Assembly (NCBI GenBank): GCA_023417935.1
Contig: JAEZDY010000003.1
Coordinates: 61,398-125,397 of the forward strand
Direction of reading: 5' to 3'
DNA from: Bacteroidota bacterium
GTDB lineage: Bacteria > Bacteroidota > Bacteroidia > Bacteroidales > Lentimicrobiaceae
Length of the DNA stretch: 64,000 nt
The notes under the pieces were generated by a model that worked only from the letters and a program-made list of their open reading frames with translations, did not search any database and was not told where the DNA came from. Numbering within the stretch: position 1 is the first letter of the stretch; every line of letters begins with the position of its first letter. Of the stretch, positions 33,888 to 43,610 are shown piece after piece. The translations under genes were made by a program, and so were the position numbers.

Positions 33888-35816
33888 TTAGCGTCTTTTC
33901 TGTTGCTGTTGTTTTGCCATATCCTCAAGCCTCTTCTGGAAGTTTGACTTCTTTACAGGTTTCTTCTTATTTTCCTGAATCTGGGCATGGAGCTTTTGCT
34001 CATCCACAAAACGGCGAATGATAAACATTTGAGCAAAGGTTATAAGGTTCGCCAACAGGTAGTAGTAGCTAAGTCCTGATGAAAAACTGTTAAAGAAGCC
34101 AAGGAACATAATAGGCATCAGGTACATCATAGTTTTCATACCAGGCATCTGATTACCTGTCGACATCATGTCATTGTTCAACTTTGTATAAATGATCGTT
34201 GAAATGGTCATCAATAAAGTAAACAAACTAACGTGATCTCCATAGAAAGGAATTGTAAAAGGCAAATCAAGCACTGAATCATAGCTGGAAAGGTCATCAG
34301 CCCATAAGAAAGCTTCCTGGCGCAATTCAATAGAGGCCGGGAAGAATCTGAACAATGCAATCAGAATGGGCAACTGAAGCAGCATCGGGATACAACCAGC
34401 CATCGGATTTACACCCGCTTTTTTATACAGTGCCATTGTTGCCTGCTGCTTTTTCATCGCTTCATCCGATTTAGGATACTTTGCGTTGATCTCTTCTATC
34501 TCAGGCTTCAGCAATCGCATCTTTGCTGAGGAAATATAGGTTTTATAAGCTATTGGGAATAAAACTATCTTAAGGAGGATGGTTAAAATAAGTATTATTA
34601 TACCGTAGTTAAGGTTGAAGCCTTCAAGGAAATTAAAAACAGGAATTACAGCAAATCTGTTGATCCATTGCATCAGGAAGAAACTCCATCCCAGTGGAAT
34701 CTGCTTCTCAAGGTCCAGCTTATACTTGCGCAGCACATTGTACTTATTCGGTCCGTAGTAAAATCCAAAATCATATTGTTCACTACTTCTGGAATTATAT
34801 GACATTGTGATTGTACTCATCATCGTCTGCAGATACTTTGTTTCAGTTTCTGGTTCAACTGTTTTTTTAATGCTTACATCCCTGAATGCATCATCTGCTA
34901 TAAATGTGTTAGAGAAGAATTGCTGGCTGTACGATACCCATTTTACGGGTGTGCTGATAGATATGTCATCATCCTTGGTTTCTTTTAAATTATCAACTTC
35001 TTTGTCGGCATGTTGCAGGTAAACTGTTGAAGTATTCCTCTCATTTTCGTGATTCTTCTCCTGGCTGATCAATCGAGCCATCCAGTCAATGGCAATATCT
35101 TTGGTGTTGGAAGCGATGATACCCTCCATGTTTACAAAGTTAACTTTGTAATCAACCATGTAATTTTTAGATTGAACAGTGTATAAAAACTCTATATACT
35201 TGTCACTTGCGCCTTGTGTGTTCAAATTTCCTGCATACAACCGCATTGCAAATCTGAGAGAATCATCACCGGTAACAGTAAATTTATTGCTATCAGCGCT
35301 AACATCCCCGGGAAATACAGGTTCGAAATAAAGGTCTCGTGTATTAATAAGATTAAGTCCTGCAAAAAAAGCTATATTAAGGTCTGAAGAGTTTTCTTCA
35401 AACAGTATTAATGGCTTGCTGTCAAAAGTGCTGTATTCCTTTAATTCCACCTTTCCAACTCTTCCTCCTTTACTAAGCAGAGTAATTTTAAGGAAATCAG
35501 ACTCTATAATAAATTCCTTGTCATCACCTGTTGCAGCATTGGCGAATTCACCATATAACTCATAATTCCTTGACTGAAGCAGAGCAGTATCAATGATTCC
35601 ATCTCCATTTGCTTCTGCTCTCATCTGAGTATCCGCAGGTGCTATTGATTGCTGGAATTGTGTTGTATCTGCTTTTTGCAACTGTTGAGCTGCATAGATT
35701 GAATCTTGTACTCTTTTCCGTTCTGCGATCTGCTCTTCCGATGGCGACATCATAACTGTGTAGCCTATCATTAAAGCAAAGATCAATACTATTCCGATGA
35801 TGGTATTCTTATTCAT
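33888..35816 (-). CDS. yidC: Membrane protein insertase YidC
   Basis: YidC inserts and folds inner-membrane proteins with or without SecYEG. ATG 35816 (MNKNTIIGIVLIFALMIGY) is preferred to 35849 because it puts the first transmembrane helix at the N-terminus; the product is 642 aa. A large periplasmic beta-sandwich domain (about 60-370) is followed by the conserved membrane core with the Gram-negative set of helices and the motifs KTYISSAKMRLLKPEIEEINAKY and NPMAGCIPMLLQLPILIALF. A basic tail (KKKPVKKSNFQKR) may contact ribosomes. It lies between pyrG and the VOC gene. Confidence 0.96.
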   Translation of the reverse strand: MNKNTIIGIVLIFALMIGYTVMMSPSEEQIAERKRVQDSIYAAQQLQKADTTQFQQSIAPADTQMRAEANGDGIIDTALLQSRNYELYGEFANAATGDDKEFIIESDFLKITLLSKGGRVGKVELKEYSTFDSKPLILFEENSSDLNIAFFAGLNLINTRDLYFEPVFPGDVSADSNKFTVTGDDSLRFAMRLYAGNLNTQGASDKYIEFLYTVQSKNYMVDYKVNFVNMEGIIASNTKDIAIDWMARLISQEKNHENERNTSTVYLQHADKEVDNLKETKDDDISISTPVKWVSYSQQFFSNTFIADDAFRDVSIKKTVEPETETKYLQTMMSTITMSYNSRSSEQYDFGFYYGPNKYNVLRKYKLDLEKQIPLGWSFFLMQWINRFAVIPVFNFLEGFNLNYGIIILILTILLKIVLFPIAYKTYISSAKMRLLKPEIEEINAKYPKSDEAMKKQQATMALYKKAGVNPMAGCIPMLLQLPILIALFRFFPASIELRQEAFLWADDLSSYDSVLDLPFTIPFYGDHVSLFTLLMTISTIIYTKLNNDMMSTGNQMPGMKTMMYLMPIMFLGFFNSFSSGLSYYYLLANLITFAQMFIIRRFVDEQKLHAQIQENKKKPVKKSNFQKRLEDMAKQQQQKRR

Positions 35817-35933
35817 ACTTTTATTTGTGAATTGTATATCAGGGCGCAAATTTAGTTAAAAGGAGAATAATAAAACTTATTATTCCTTTTGTTGGTCCTG
35901 ATTTGTGTAAATTATTAAAAATCAGCAAGAAAG

Positions 35934-37583
35934 TTAAGATTTTGCAATACTCATCTTTGCTTCACTGTATACCCGGGCTGCTTTAATAAAATCAACAAAC
36001 AATGGATGAGGCTCTGCAACTGTACTCTTGTACTCTGGATGGAATTGGATACCAACAAACCAAGGATGTCCCTTTAGTTCAACTATTTCAACAAGGTCAT
36101 TTTTTATATTCATGCCAACGGGCAATAATCCTGCCTCGGTATATTTGTCAAGGTATTTATTATTGAATTCAAAACGATGCCTATGCCTTTCTTCCACATC
36201 TTCTTTTTGGTATGCTTCAAATACCCTCGTACCCTGCTGTACTTTACATGGATACGACCCTAATCGCATAGTTCCTCCTTTATTGCTTACCTCTTTCTGT
36301 TCTTCCATTAAATCGATCACAGGATGAGGTGTATCAGGATTCATCTCAGTAGAATGAGCGCCCTTTAAATTGAGAACATTCCTACCAAATTCTATAACTG
36401 CGCATTGCATTCCTAAACAAATTCCTAGGAATGGTACATTGTTTTCACGAGCATACCTGATGGCTGCAATCTTACCTTCTATTCCACGATGTCCGAATCC
36501 TGGGGCTACCAGTAATCCATCAAGCTCAGTGAGCATTTCAAGGTTATTTTCATTGATACTTTCTGAATGAATTGATTTAACCTTTACTTTACATCTGTTG
36601 GCTGCCCCTGCATGTACTATTGCCTCATTAATTGACTTATAGGCATCTTTCAGCTCCACGTATTTACCAATAAGTCCAATAGTGATCTCCCCTGTTGGAT
36701 TTTGAAGTCGTTCAAGGAATTCCTCCCATTTTTGCAAGTCGGGTAATTTATCTTTTGGCATTTTAACCTTTTCCAATACTTCAACATCAAGCTTCTCGTC
36801 ACGCATCAGCAGCGGAACTTCATATATGGTACTGGCATCAATAGATTCAATTACAGCAGTTGGATTAACATTGCAAAACAGGGCAATCTTGTTACGCATT
36901 CCTTCACTGAGATGTTTTTCGGTGCGACATACAATAATATCAGGCTGCACTCCCTGTTCAAGCAATGTTTTTACAGAATGTTGGGTTGGCTTTGTTTTAA
37001 GCTCTCCTGCGGCTGCAAGATAAGGAACCAGTGTAAGGTGAACAACTAAACAGTCAGTTCCCATTTCCCACCTCATCTGCCTCACAGCTTCAATATAGGG
37101 TAATGATTCAATGTCGCCTACTGTCCCTCCTATTTCAGTTATGACAAACTCATACTTATTGGTTTGACCCAGAAGTTTGATTCTTCGCTTTATTTCATCA
37201 GTTATATGAGGAATAACCTGTACGGTGGCACCAAGAAAATCGCCCCGACGTTCTCTATCAATTACAGTTTGGTATATTCTACCTGTAGTTACATTGTTTG
37301 CCTGTGAGGTTGGAATATTTAAAAAGCGCTCATAATGACCCAGGTCAAGATCAGTTTCAGCTCCATCGTTTGTAACGAAGCATTCGCCATGTTCATAGGG
37401 ATTCAATGTTCCCGGGTCAATATTAATATATGGATCCAGCTTCTGAATGGTGACAGAATATCCCCTGGCCTGTAATAATTTGGCAAGTGAAGCTGATATA
37501 ATTCCTTTCCCTAATGAAGATGCAACACCACCTGTAACAAAGATGTACTTGGTAGTAATAAGCTGCGATGATTTCTTTTCCAT
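35934..37583 (-). CDS. pyrG: CTP synthase
   Basis: PyrG makes CTP from UTP with ATP and glutamine. ATG 37583 gives the usual N-terminus (MEKKSSQLITTKYIFVTGG); the product is 549 aa. The synthetase domain has the P-loop GGVASSLGKG and the LDPYINIDPGTLNPYEHGE block with bound-metal residues. The glutamine amidotransferase domain (about 290-549) has PGFGHRG, the nucleophile in FLGICLGMQ, and the His-Glu pair in FHPEYKS near the end. A TAnnTTTG element lies 60 bp upstream. Confidence 0.98.
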   Translation of the reverse strand: MEKKSSQLITTKYIFVTGGVASSLGKGIISASLAKLLQARGYSVTIQKLDPYINIDPGTLNPYEHGECFVTNDGAETDLDLGHYERFLNIPTSQANNVTTGRIYQTVIDRERRGDFLGATVQVIPHITDEIKRRIKLLGQTNKYEFVITEIGGTVGDIESLPYIEAVRQMRWEMGTDCLVVHLTLVPYLAAAGELKTKPTQHSVKTLLEQGVQPDIIVCRTEKHLSEGMRNKIALFCNVNPTAVIESIDASTIYEVPLLMRDEKLDVEVLEKVKMPKDKLPDLQKWEEFLERLQNPTGEITIGLIGKYVELKDAYKSINEAIVHAGAANRCKVKVKSIHSESINENNLEMLTELDGLLVAPGFGHRGIEGKIAAIRYARENNVPFLGICLGMQCAVIEFGRNVLNLKGAHSTEMNPDTPHPVIDLMEEQKEVSNKGGTMRLGSYPCKVQQGTRVFEAYQKEDVEERHRHRFEFNNKYLDKYTEAGLLPVGMNIKNDLVEIVELKGHPWFVGIQFHPEYKSTVAEPHPLFVDFIKAARVYSEAKMSIAKS

Positions 37584-37642
37584 TATTTGTCCTATATGAA
37601 AAACAGATGTTTGCCGGTACATATTTTGCCGGTTACAATCTG

Positions 37643-37650
37643 CAAAAATA
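37643..37650 (-). promoter_or_regulatory. TAnnTTTG promoter element for pyrG
   Basis: On the minus strand TATTTTTG lies 60 bp before ATG 37583. A -33 element is not clear. Confidence 0.4.
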
Positions 37651-37712
37651 CAATTCTGTTAATACTTGGGAGTAGTTTGAAAAGACAAAATTAAGCAAAT
37701 AAAGCTAACGAC

Positions 37713-38087
37713 CTAGGCGGTTTTTTCGAGACTTTTCAAAATAGTATTTTTAATCTCATTCTGATTATATGGTTTCGCCAGAAAATAATCCATACCAACG
37801 GCAAAACTTCGCTCTTTGAACATCTCTTCAGAATATGCGGTAAGCGCTATGACAGGAATATTGGGATTATCTTTCTTAATTTCGATAGTTGCGTCCCAAC
37901 CATTCATTTCAGGCATATCAATGTCCATTAAAACAACATCGTAAGTATTTGATTTACACTCATCAACTGCTTTTCTGCCATTATCTACTATTGAGTAGCT
38001 CCACCCCAACCGTTGAATTAGTATGGAAATAATCTTTTGATTGAGGAGATTATCTTCAGCTATTAGCACTTTCAATGGCAAATTCAT
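37713..38087 (-). CDS. Stand-alone response regulator receiver protein
   Basis: A 124-aa CheY-like protein made only of a receiver domain. The acidic pair is in LIAEDN (Glu11, Asp12), the phosphoacceptor is Asp55 in VVLMDIDMPEMNGWD, and the switch residues are Thr83 (ALTAYS) and Lys105 (LAKPYN). No output domain and no kinase gene is adjacent, so it probably serves a remote kinase, possibly a hybrid kinase like the one at 28204. A terminator-like hairpin separates it from the sigma-factor gene. Confidence 0.93.
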   Translation of the reverse strand: MNLPLKVLIAEDNLLNQKIISILIQRLGWSYSIVDNGRKAVDECKSNTYDVVLMDIDMPEMNGWDATIEIKKDNPNIPVIALTAYSEEMFKERSFAVGMDYFLAKPYNQNEIKNTILKSLEKTA

Positions 38088-38159
38088 TATAGAACATATT
38101 TGTAGTTAGAGTTTCAAGAGGTATTGAATTAATCTTGAAAATAGAAAAAGGTAATACCA

Positions 38160-38202
38160 CAAAAACAAACAGGAAAGCTAAAATCCTATAGCTTCCCTGT
38201 TT
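38160..38202 (-). terminator. Terminator after the primary sigma factor gene
   Basis: AAACAGGAAAGCT (38167-38179) and 38190-38202 form a 13-bp stem with one G-T pair on the minus strand. A GTTTTTG tract follows. Confidence 0.75.
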
Positions 38203-38301
38203 ATTATCTTTAAAAGATTGAGAGTCAAATGTCTGATTTAAAAATAAAGTTCACAGTTTCAGGGTAAATAAAATAATTTAGAAACTTCAAACATAAATTT
38301 A

Positions 38302-39168
38302 TTACTGCCCCAGGTATGACTTAAGCAGTTTACTACGCGAAGTATGCTTTAGTCTTCTTATAGCTTTTTCTTTGATCTGCCTGACTCTTTCACGTGTAAG
38401 GTCAAATTTTGCGCCTATTTCTTCAAGTGTCAATCCATGATTCATACCAATACCGTAATAGAGGTTCACAACATCCCTTTCCTTTTCAGTCAGAGTTGAC
38501 AGTGATCTTTGAATCTCACGTGCAAGTGATTCACGCATGAGCCCAGCATCAGTAACAGGTGTATCTTCATCTACGAATATATCAATAAACTTCATGTCCT
38601 CATCCTCAGATAGCGGAGCATCCATTGATATGTAACGAGTTGAGATCTTAAGCGCTGCATCAATTTTATATTCAGGTATTTCAAGTGAGTCAGCTATCTC
38701 ATCCGATGAAGGTGTTCTTTCATATTTCTGTTCAAGTCTTGATGACTCTTTCTTAATTTTATTTAGAGAACCTACCTGGTTCAATGGAAGACGAACAATA
38801 CGTGATTGTTCAGCAAGTGCCTGTAGAATACTCTGACGTATCCACCAAACCGCGTAAGAAATAAATTTAAAACCTCTGGTTTCATCAAAACGCTGTGCTG
38901 CCTTGATCAGACCCAGATTGCCTTCATTAATCAAATCAGGAAGACTTAATCCCTGATTTTGATATTGCTTGGCAACAGAAACTACAAAGCGCAAATTAGC
39001 CTTACATAATTTATCGAGTGCTTTTTGATCCCCCTGCCTGATACGTTGTGCCAAGAGCACTTCTTCCTCAGCACTTATCAACTCTTCTTTACCTATATCC
39101 TGAAGGTATTTATCGAGTGAGGCAGTTTCACGGTTTGTTATTGACTTTATAATTTTTAATTGTCTCAT
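38302..39168 (-). CDS. rpoD: Primary RNA polymerase sigma-70 factor (short Bacteroidota form)
   Basis: A 288-aa sigma-70 family protein, the short form typical of the Bacteroidota housekeeping sigma (often called SigA), without the large region 1.1/NCR of Escherichia coli. Region 1.2 starts SLDKYLQDIGKEELISAEEEVLLAQRI. Region 2 carries NLRFVVSVAKQYQNQGL, LPDLINEGNLGLIKAAQRFD and FKFISYAVWWIRQSILQAL. Region 4 ends with TLEEIGAKFDLTRERVRQIKEKAIRRLKH. This factor recognises the TTG/TAnnTTTG promoters seen throughout the window. Confidence 0.95.
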   Translation of the reverse strand: MRQLKIIKSITNRETASLDKYLQDIGKEELISAEEEVLLAQRIRQGDQKALDKLCKANLRFVVSVAKQYQNQGLSLPDLINEGNLGLIKAAQRFDETRGFKFISYAVWWIRQSILQALAEQSRIVRLPLNQVGSLNKIKKESSRLEQKYERTPSSDEIADSLEIPEYKIDAALKISTRYISMDAPLSEDEDMKFIDIFVDEDTPVTDAGLMRESLAREIQRSLSTLTEKERDVVNLYYGIGMNHGLTLEEIGAKFDLTRERVRQIKEKAIRRLKHTSRSKLLKSYLGQ

Positions 39169-39268
39169 AAATGTGGGGTTTTTAGAGCATTTCCCAAATA
39201 CTCTATTAAGTGTTTTAATAACAGTTTAATGTCATTTAAAGTTCATTAAAGTTAATAATGACAAGTAT

Positions 39269-39290
39269 GGGAGGACTTTGCTGTCCTCCC
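39269..39290 (-). terminator. Hairpin after the DegP-type protease gene
   Basis: GGGAGGAC (39269-39276) pairs perfectly with 39283-39290 over a 6-nt loop, just after the protease stop. No T-run follows on the minus strand, so it may be a weak or Rho-assisted terminator. Confidence 0.45.
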
Positions 39291-39308
39291 CGCCTTTTAC
39301 TTTAATAA

Positions 39309-40772
39309 TTAAAGGCCGAATCCATAATAAGCACGGGTCCTGTTTGGATAAATACCTTCAACAAGCACACCGCCTTTTTTATTTGCAAGCACTTCTGCTA
39401 AATCTGCTTCTGAGCTAATCGGCTTTCCATCTACCTGGGTAATAATGAACCCTTCCTTAATTCCGGCATTACGTAATTTTCCACCACTCATTCCGGAAAT
39501 TTGGACTCCATTTTCAATCCCAAGTTTATCCATAAGTTCTTTTGGCACTGGTTTGAATGTTGCACCCAATAATGACTGAGCATTAAAATCTTCCCTTGAT
39601 GCAAGACTTGTACTTCCTTCCCGATTTTTCAGTACAACGTTGAATGTCATGTCTTTATTGTTTCTTCTTACACTAAGATCTACCTTATCGCCGGGGTTAT
39701 GCTGACCTATCACTTCTAATAATTCAGAAGGTGAATTTACGGCAATATTTTCAACTTTCAAAATAACATCACCTGATTTAATCCCAGCTTCTTTTGCTGC
39801 ACCGTTTTCAGTAACATCTGCAACATAAACGCCAGTTAATTCTTCAATTCCTGCATCTGTTGCAAGTTTATAATCAAGTTCCCTTATATTTACTCCAATA
39901 TATGCGCGCTGAACAGTGCCGTATTCTCTCAGGTCCGATGCCACTTTGCGAACTATATTTGAAGGGATTGCAAAGGAGTATCCTGCATAATATCCTGTTC
40001 CTGAGGCAATAGCAGCGTTAATTCCTACCAATTCACCTACCGTATTTACAAGAGCACCTCCACTATTTCCCCTATTGACTGCAGCATCAGTTTGAATGAA
40101 TGATTCAATTGATGTACCATCAGGTGATCCTAGTATATTAATATTTCTGGCCTTTGCACTAACAATACCTGCAGTAACAGTCGATGTAAGATTAAAAGGA
40201 TTACCTACAGCAAGAACCCACTCCCCTATTCTAAGCTCATCTGAATTGCCAAAGCTCAAAAATGGCAGTCCATCAGCCTTGATCTTTATTACTGCAAGGT
40301 CAGTTGATGGGTCAGTGCCAACTATATTTGCTTCATACGTTCTCTTGTTATTTAAGGTCACTTCAATTTTATTTGATTCAGTTACAACATGGTTATTTGT
40401 AACTATGTATCCATCAGGACTTATAATGACCCCTGATCCTGAAGCTATAACGGGTTTCGGTGCACCTTGCTGGTTCCCAAAGAAATCTTCAAAGTTGAAA
40501 AAGTAGTCATATACACTGCTCCTTCGGTTAGTATATTCAGTTTTGATGTGTACTACGGCATGAATTGTGTTATCAGCTGCTTCAGTAAAATCAGGCAACG
40601 CCATTGGTGCCATTGATGGATTAGAGGTAAGATATGCTGGTAACGAATTATCAAAAGGTTCGTATTTTACTGACTCTTTTTCATCCATTACCCTGTCAGC
40701 TCCTAATGCAATAAGTCCACCGGTCGCGGCGATAGCTATTCCTTTGCCAATTTGTTTTAGAAAAGTCTTCAT
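39309..40772 (-). CDS. degP: DegP/HtrA-type periplasmic serine protease
   Basis: A 487-aa envelope quality-control protease and chaperone. The N-terminal hydrophobic segment (about 8-25) is a signal peptide or anchor. The trypsin-like domain has the catalytic triad His128 (TNNHVVT), Asp158 (STDLAVIKI) and Ser237 (NRGNSGGAL). Two PDZ domains follow, at about 275-370 (GVYVADVTENGAAKEAGIKS) and about 400-487 (GFIITQVDGKPISSEADL). Members bind and cut misfolded periplasmic proteins. Whether it is DegP, DegQ or DegS in role cannot be decided from sequence. It sits directly upstream of the sigma-factor gene. Confidence 0.93.
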   Translation of the reverse strand: MKTFLKQIGKGIAIAATGGLIALGADRVMDEKESVKYEPFDNSLPAYLTSNPSMAPMALPDFTEAADNTIHAVVHIKTEYTNRRSSVYDYFFNFEDFFGNQQGAPKPVIASGSGVIISPDGYIVTNNHVVTESNKIEVTLNNKRTYEANIVGTDPSTDLAVIKIKADGLPFLSFGNSDELRIGEWVLAVGNPFNLTSTVTAGIVSAKARNINILGSPDGTSIESFIQTDAAVNRGNSGGALVNTVGELVGINAAIASGTGYYAGYSFAIPSNIVRKVASDLREYGTVQRAYIGVNIRELDYKLATDAGIEELTGVYVADVTENGAAKEAGIKSGDVILKVENIAVNSPSELLEVIGQHNPGDKVDLSVRRNNKDMTFNVVLKNREGSTSLASREDFNAQSLLGATFKPVPKELMDKLGIENGVQISGMSGGKLRNAGIKEGFIITQVDGKPISSEADLAEVLANKKGGVLVEGIYPNRTRAYYGFGL

Positions 40773-40952
40773 CGTTTATGCCTCTATGTGTTTACTAAGT
40801 ATTTTGATTTTTTATTAACAACGCAATTTGAATACCATTCTTTCAAAATGCCTGTTAAAAATTGTTAAGCCTCCACAAGTTGGGTTATTCTACATGAATA
40901 ACGTCGCATTTATCGATCATTTATCGCTCATTTTCTTGAAATTAGGCTTTTC

Positions 40953-40985
40953 TTGTTCTCAATTCCTAAAGAAATTGTAATTTTG
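40953..40985 (+). promoter_or_regulatory. Promoter of dapF
   Basis: TTG (40953-40955) and TAATTTTG (40978-40985) are separated by 22 bp. ATG 41042 follows 56 bp later. Confidence 0.5.
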
Positions 40986-41041
40986 ACTATTAAAGATATA
41001 ACATTAAATTATGCCATTTTGTCAAACTCTGATAAATTATG

Positions 41042-41821
41042 ATGCCATTTTATAAGTTTCAGGGAACAGGGAATGATTTTATATTGCTGGACGGGTTTAC
41101 AACGATGCCTGTATTGATTCCTTCTAAGATTCGTGACGCGTGTGACCGGAATTTTGGTATCGGCGCCGATGGCTTGATACTAGTGTCACCATCTGAGATA
41201 TACGATTTTGAAATGTTCTTCTTTAATCCCGATGGAACAAAAGCGGGTATGTGTGGAAATGGTGCACGCTGTGCTGTTGCATTTGCCCAAATGCTCGGTA
41301 TTGCATCAGGTAATATTTCCTTTATGGCAGGTGATGGTTTACATCATGCTGTGGTAAGCAAAAGTAATGAAGCCGAATGGTATGTTGAGGTCAGTATACC
41401 TGATGTTTCCTTTCCTACGAAGTATGAAGATGGATACTATATTAATACCGGAACACATCATTTTGTTAAAATCGTTGACAATGCGTTAACAATAGATGTA
41501 CTCAAGGAAGGGCCATTGCTCAGGAATGATTTCCGATTCCAGCCTCAAGGTGTGAACGTTAACTGGGTATCTTTAAAGCCGGGATTAATAGTAGTGCGTA
41601 CTTTTGAAAAAGGTGTTGAAAATGAAACGCTCTCATGCGGTACAGGCGTTACAGCCTCTGCATTGGTAGCCGGCTCTCTTACTTACGACCAGTTGTGGAA
41701 AGTGGAAACTAAGGGAGGTAAACTTGAAGTCTCATTTACAATCAATGATGAATTTTTTACTGACATTATGCTTAAAGGTCCGGCCAAATTGGTATTTACG
41801 GGTGAAACAGCCTTATTATAA
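41042..41821 (+). CDS. dapF: Diaminopimelate epimerase
   Basis: DapF converts LL- to meso-diaminopimelate for lysine and peptidoglycan synthesis, without cofactor. The 259-aa product from ATG 41042 (MPFYKFQGTGNDF) matches family starts; the ATG three bases earlier is possible. The two catalytic cysteines are Cys71 in GMCGNGARC and the one in SCGTGVTAS (near 205). NPDGTKAGM and FGIGADGL are the other family blocks. It is followed by a GNAT gene about 100 bp later. Confidence 0.96.
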   Translation: MPFYKFQGTGNDFILLDGFTTMPVLIPSKIRDACDRNFGIGADGLILVSPSEIYDFEMFFFNPDGTKAGMCGNGARCAVAFAQMLGIASGNISFMAGDGLHHAVVSKSNEAEWYVEVSIPDVSFPTKYEDGYYINTGTHHFVKIVDNALTIDVLKEGPLLRNDFRFQPQGVNVNWVSLKPGLIVVRTFEKGVENETLSCGTGVTASALVAGSLTYDQLWKVETKGGKLEVSFTINDEFFTDIMLKGPAKLVFTGETALL

Positions 41822-41920
41822 CATCTCGTAAAGGCAGTATTAAATTTATACTGCTAAAAACATGGGTATATGAATAAGACCGGGTTATGTTATAATGCTT
41901 AAATTGATAACGGCAGAAGT

Positions 41921-42439
41921 ATGATAGGAGAAAAAATCAGTTTACGAGCTCTTGAACCTGGGGATGCAAATGTACTTTACTTCTGGGAAAATGACCCCGA
42001 ACTGTGGCGTGTAAGCAGCACTATTGCGCCTTATTCGCGTTTCGACATTGAGCAATACATCTTAAATTCAAATGACATTTTTGCTTCAAAGCAACTGCGT
42101 CTGATGATTATCCTTACTGATAATCCAGGAATTATTGTTGGTGCAATTGATCTTTTTGATTTCGATCCACTCAACCAACGTGCAGAACTTGGCATTCTTA
42201 TTGATTCCCAATTCAGGGGAAAAGGCTATGCTGGTGAAGCAATTGAGTTAATAAAAGATTATTCATTTAATACGCTTAATTTGCATCAACTATACTGTCA
42301 TGTACCTACTGATAAAGAAATAAATTTACATTTGTTCAGAAAATGTGGCTTTGAACTCTCCGGAACCAGGCGTGAATGGCGATGGACTAAAGATCATTGG
42401 AGTGATGAACACATTTTGCAACTAATACGTAATAGTTAA
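41921..42439 (+). CDS. GNAT-family N-acetyltransferase
   Basis: A 172-aa acetyltransferase of the RimJ/RimL-like type. LRALEPGDANVLYFWENDPELWRVS is the usual N-terminal strand-helix. The acetyl-CoA pyrophosphate loop is the Q/R-x-x-G-x-G/A segment FRGKGYAGEAIELI, and NLHQLYCHVPTDKEINLHLFRKCGF is the C-terminal landmark. The acceptor is unknown (N-termini, spermidine or small molecules). It ends 7 bp before mltG, so the two are likely co-transcribed. Confidence 0.92.
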   Translation: MIGEKISLRALEPGDANVLYFWENDPELWRVSSTIAPYSRFDIEQYILNSNDIFASKQLRLMIILTDNPGIIVGAIDLFDFDPLNQRAELGILIDSQFRGKGYAGEAIELIKDYSFNTLNLHQLYCHVPTDKEINLHLFRKCGFELSGTRREWRWTKDHWSDEHILQLIRNS

Positions 42440-42446
42440 GTTTGAA

Positions 42447-43523
42447 ATGAAACAATCCTATCATCCAGGGTATGGCGGTCGTAAACCCAAAAAGAAAAGC
42501 AGAAAATACTGGTTTTTATTTATACTTCTTATCATACTAACAGGCTCATTATGGTATGCCTGGCAACTGCTTTATGCGCCTAACGTATATTTGGTCAAAG
42601 ACCAGGAAAGTTATATAGATATTCCTACCGGAAGCAACTTTGAAGATGTAAAAGAAACACTGTATTCTAAAGGTTACATTATACACCGGAATAATTTTGA
42701 ACTTGTTGCCAAATTAAAAAAATACGAACAGTCAATTAAACCAGGCCGCTATATTCTGAACCCGGATATGGGTAACATGCAGTTAATTGATAAACTACGA
42801 TCAGGAAATCAGGATCCTGTTAAAGTTACATTTAACAGCGTACGATTTGCTGATCAACTTGCAGGGCGTATTTCTACCCAAATTGAAGCCGATTCCATGT
42901 CACTGATTCAACTGATGAAGGACACTGCATTTCTTGACTCTATGGGTGTTAACCCCCTAAGTCTTTATACAATCATGATTCCAAATACCTACGAGCTATA
43001 TTGGAATACCACTGCCCGCCAGTTCATTAATAGAATGAAAACTGAAGCAGATAAATTTTGGGGTGATGGCCGTGAAGATAAGCTAAAAGCCCTCAACCTT
43101 ACTAAGCTTGAGGTAATGACCCTTGCATCTATTGTTGAGAAAGAAACCAATAAAAATGATGAGAAAGCAAGAATAGCAGGTGTGTATTTTAATCGTCTCA
43201 AAAATGGCTGGCTCCTTGAAGCTGATCCAACTTTAGTTTTTGCACATGGCAACTTTGAAATCAAAAGGGTCCTTAATATATATAAGGAAATAGATTCACC
43301 ATACAACACATACAAAAACGCCGGACTCCCGCCCGGACCTATTTGTTTGCCTTCAGTTTCATCTATTGACGCGGCTTTAAGTCCTGAACAGCATAACTAT
43401 ATGTTTTTCTGTGCCAAGGAAGACTTTTCAGGATATCATAGTTTTGCTGCAACACTCGATCAGCATAATGTGAATGCCTGGAAATACCAACAGGCATTAA
43501 ACAAACGGAAAATAATGAACTAA
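42447..43523 (+). CDS. mltG: Endolytic transglycosylase MltG
   Basis: MltG cuts nascent glycan strands inside the chain and helps set their length. The 358-aa protein has a short basic cytosolic tail (GGRKPKKKSRKY), a membrane helix at about 23-42, and a periplasmic YceG domain. The catalytic region has LTKLEVMTLASIVEKETN with the conserved Glu, then RIAGVYFNRLKNGWLLEADPT, NTYKNAGLPPGPICLPS and the end block YMFFCAKEDFSGYHSFAATLDQHN. All landmarks are present. Confidence 0.96.
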   Translation: MKQSYHPGYGGRKPKKKSRKYWFLFILLIILTGSLWYAWQLLYAPNVYLVKDQESYIDIPTGSNFEDVKETLYSKGYIIHRNNFELVAKLKKYEQSIKPGRYILNPDMGNMQLIDKLRSGNQDPVKVTFNSVRFADQLAGRISTQIEADSMSLIQLMKDTAFLDSMGVNPLSLYTIMIPNTYELYWNTTARQFINRMKTEADKFWGDGREDKLKALNLTKLEVMTLASIVEKETNKNDEKARIAGVYFNRLKNGWLLEADPTLVFAHGNFEIKRVLNIYKEIDSPYNTYKNAGLPPGPICLPSVSSIDAALSPEQHNYMFFCAKEDFSGYHSFAATLDQHNVNAWKYQQALNKRKIMN

Positions 43524-43610
43524 TTACTTCTATCATTTATAACCGTGAACTGCTCACAAGCAATTGATCACTGTCGTGATTGTCAGTTAAAATAAAACAT
43601 ATCTAATTTT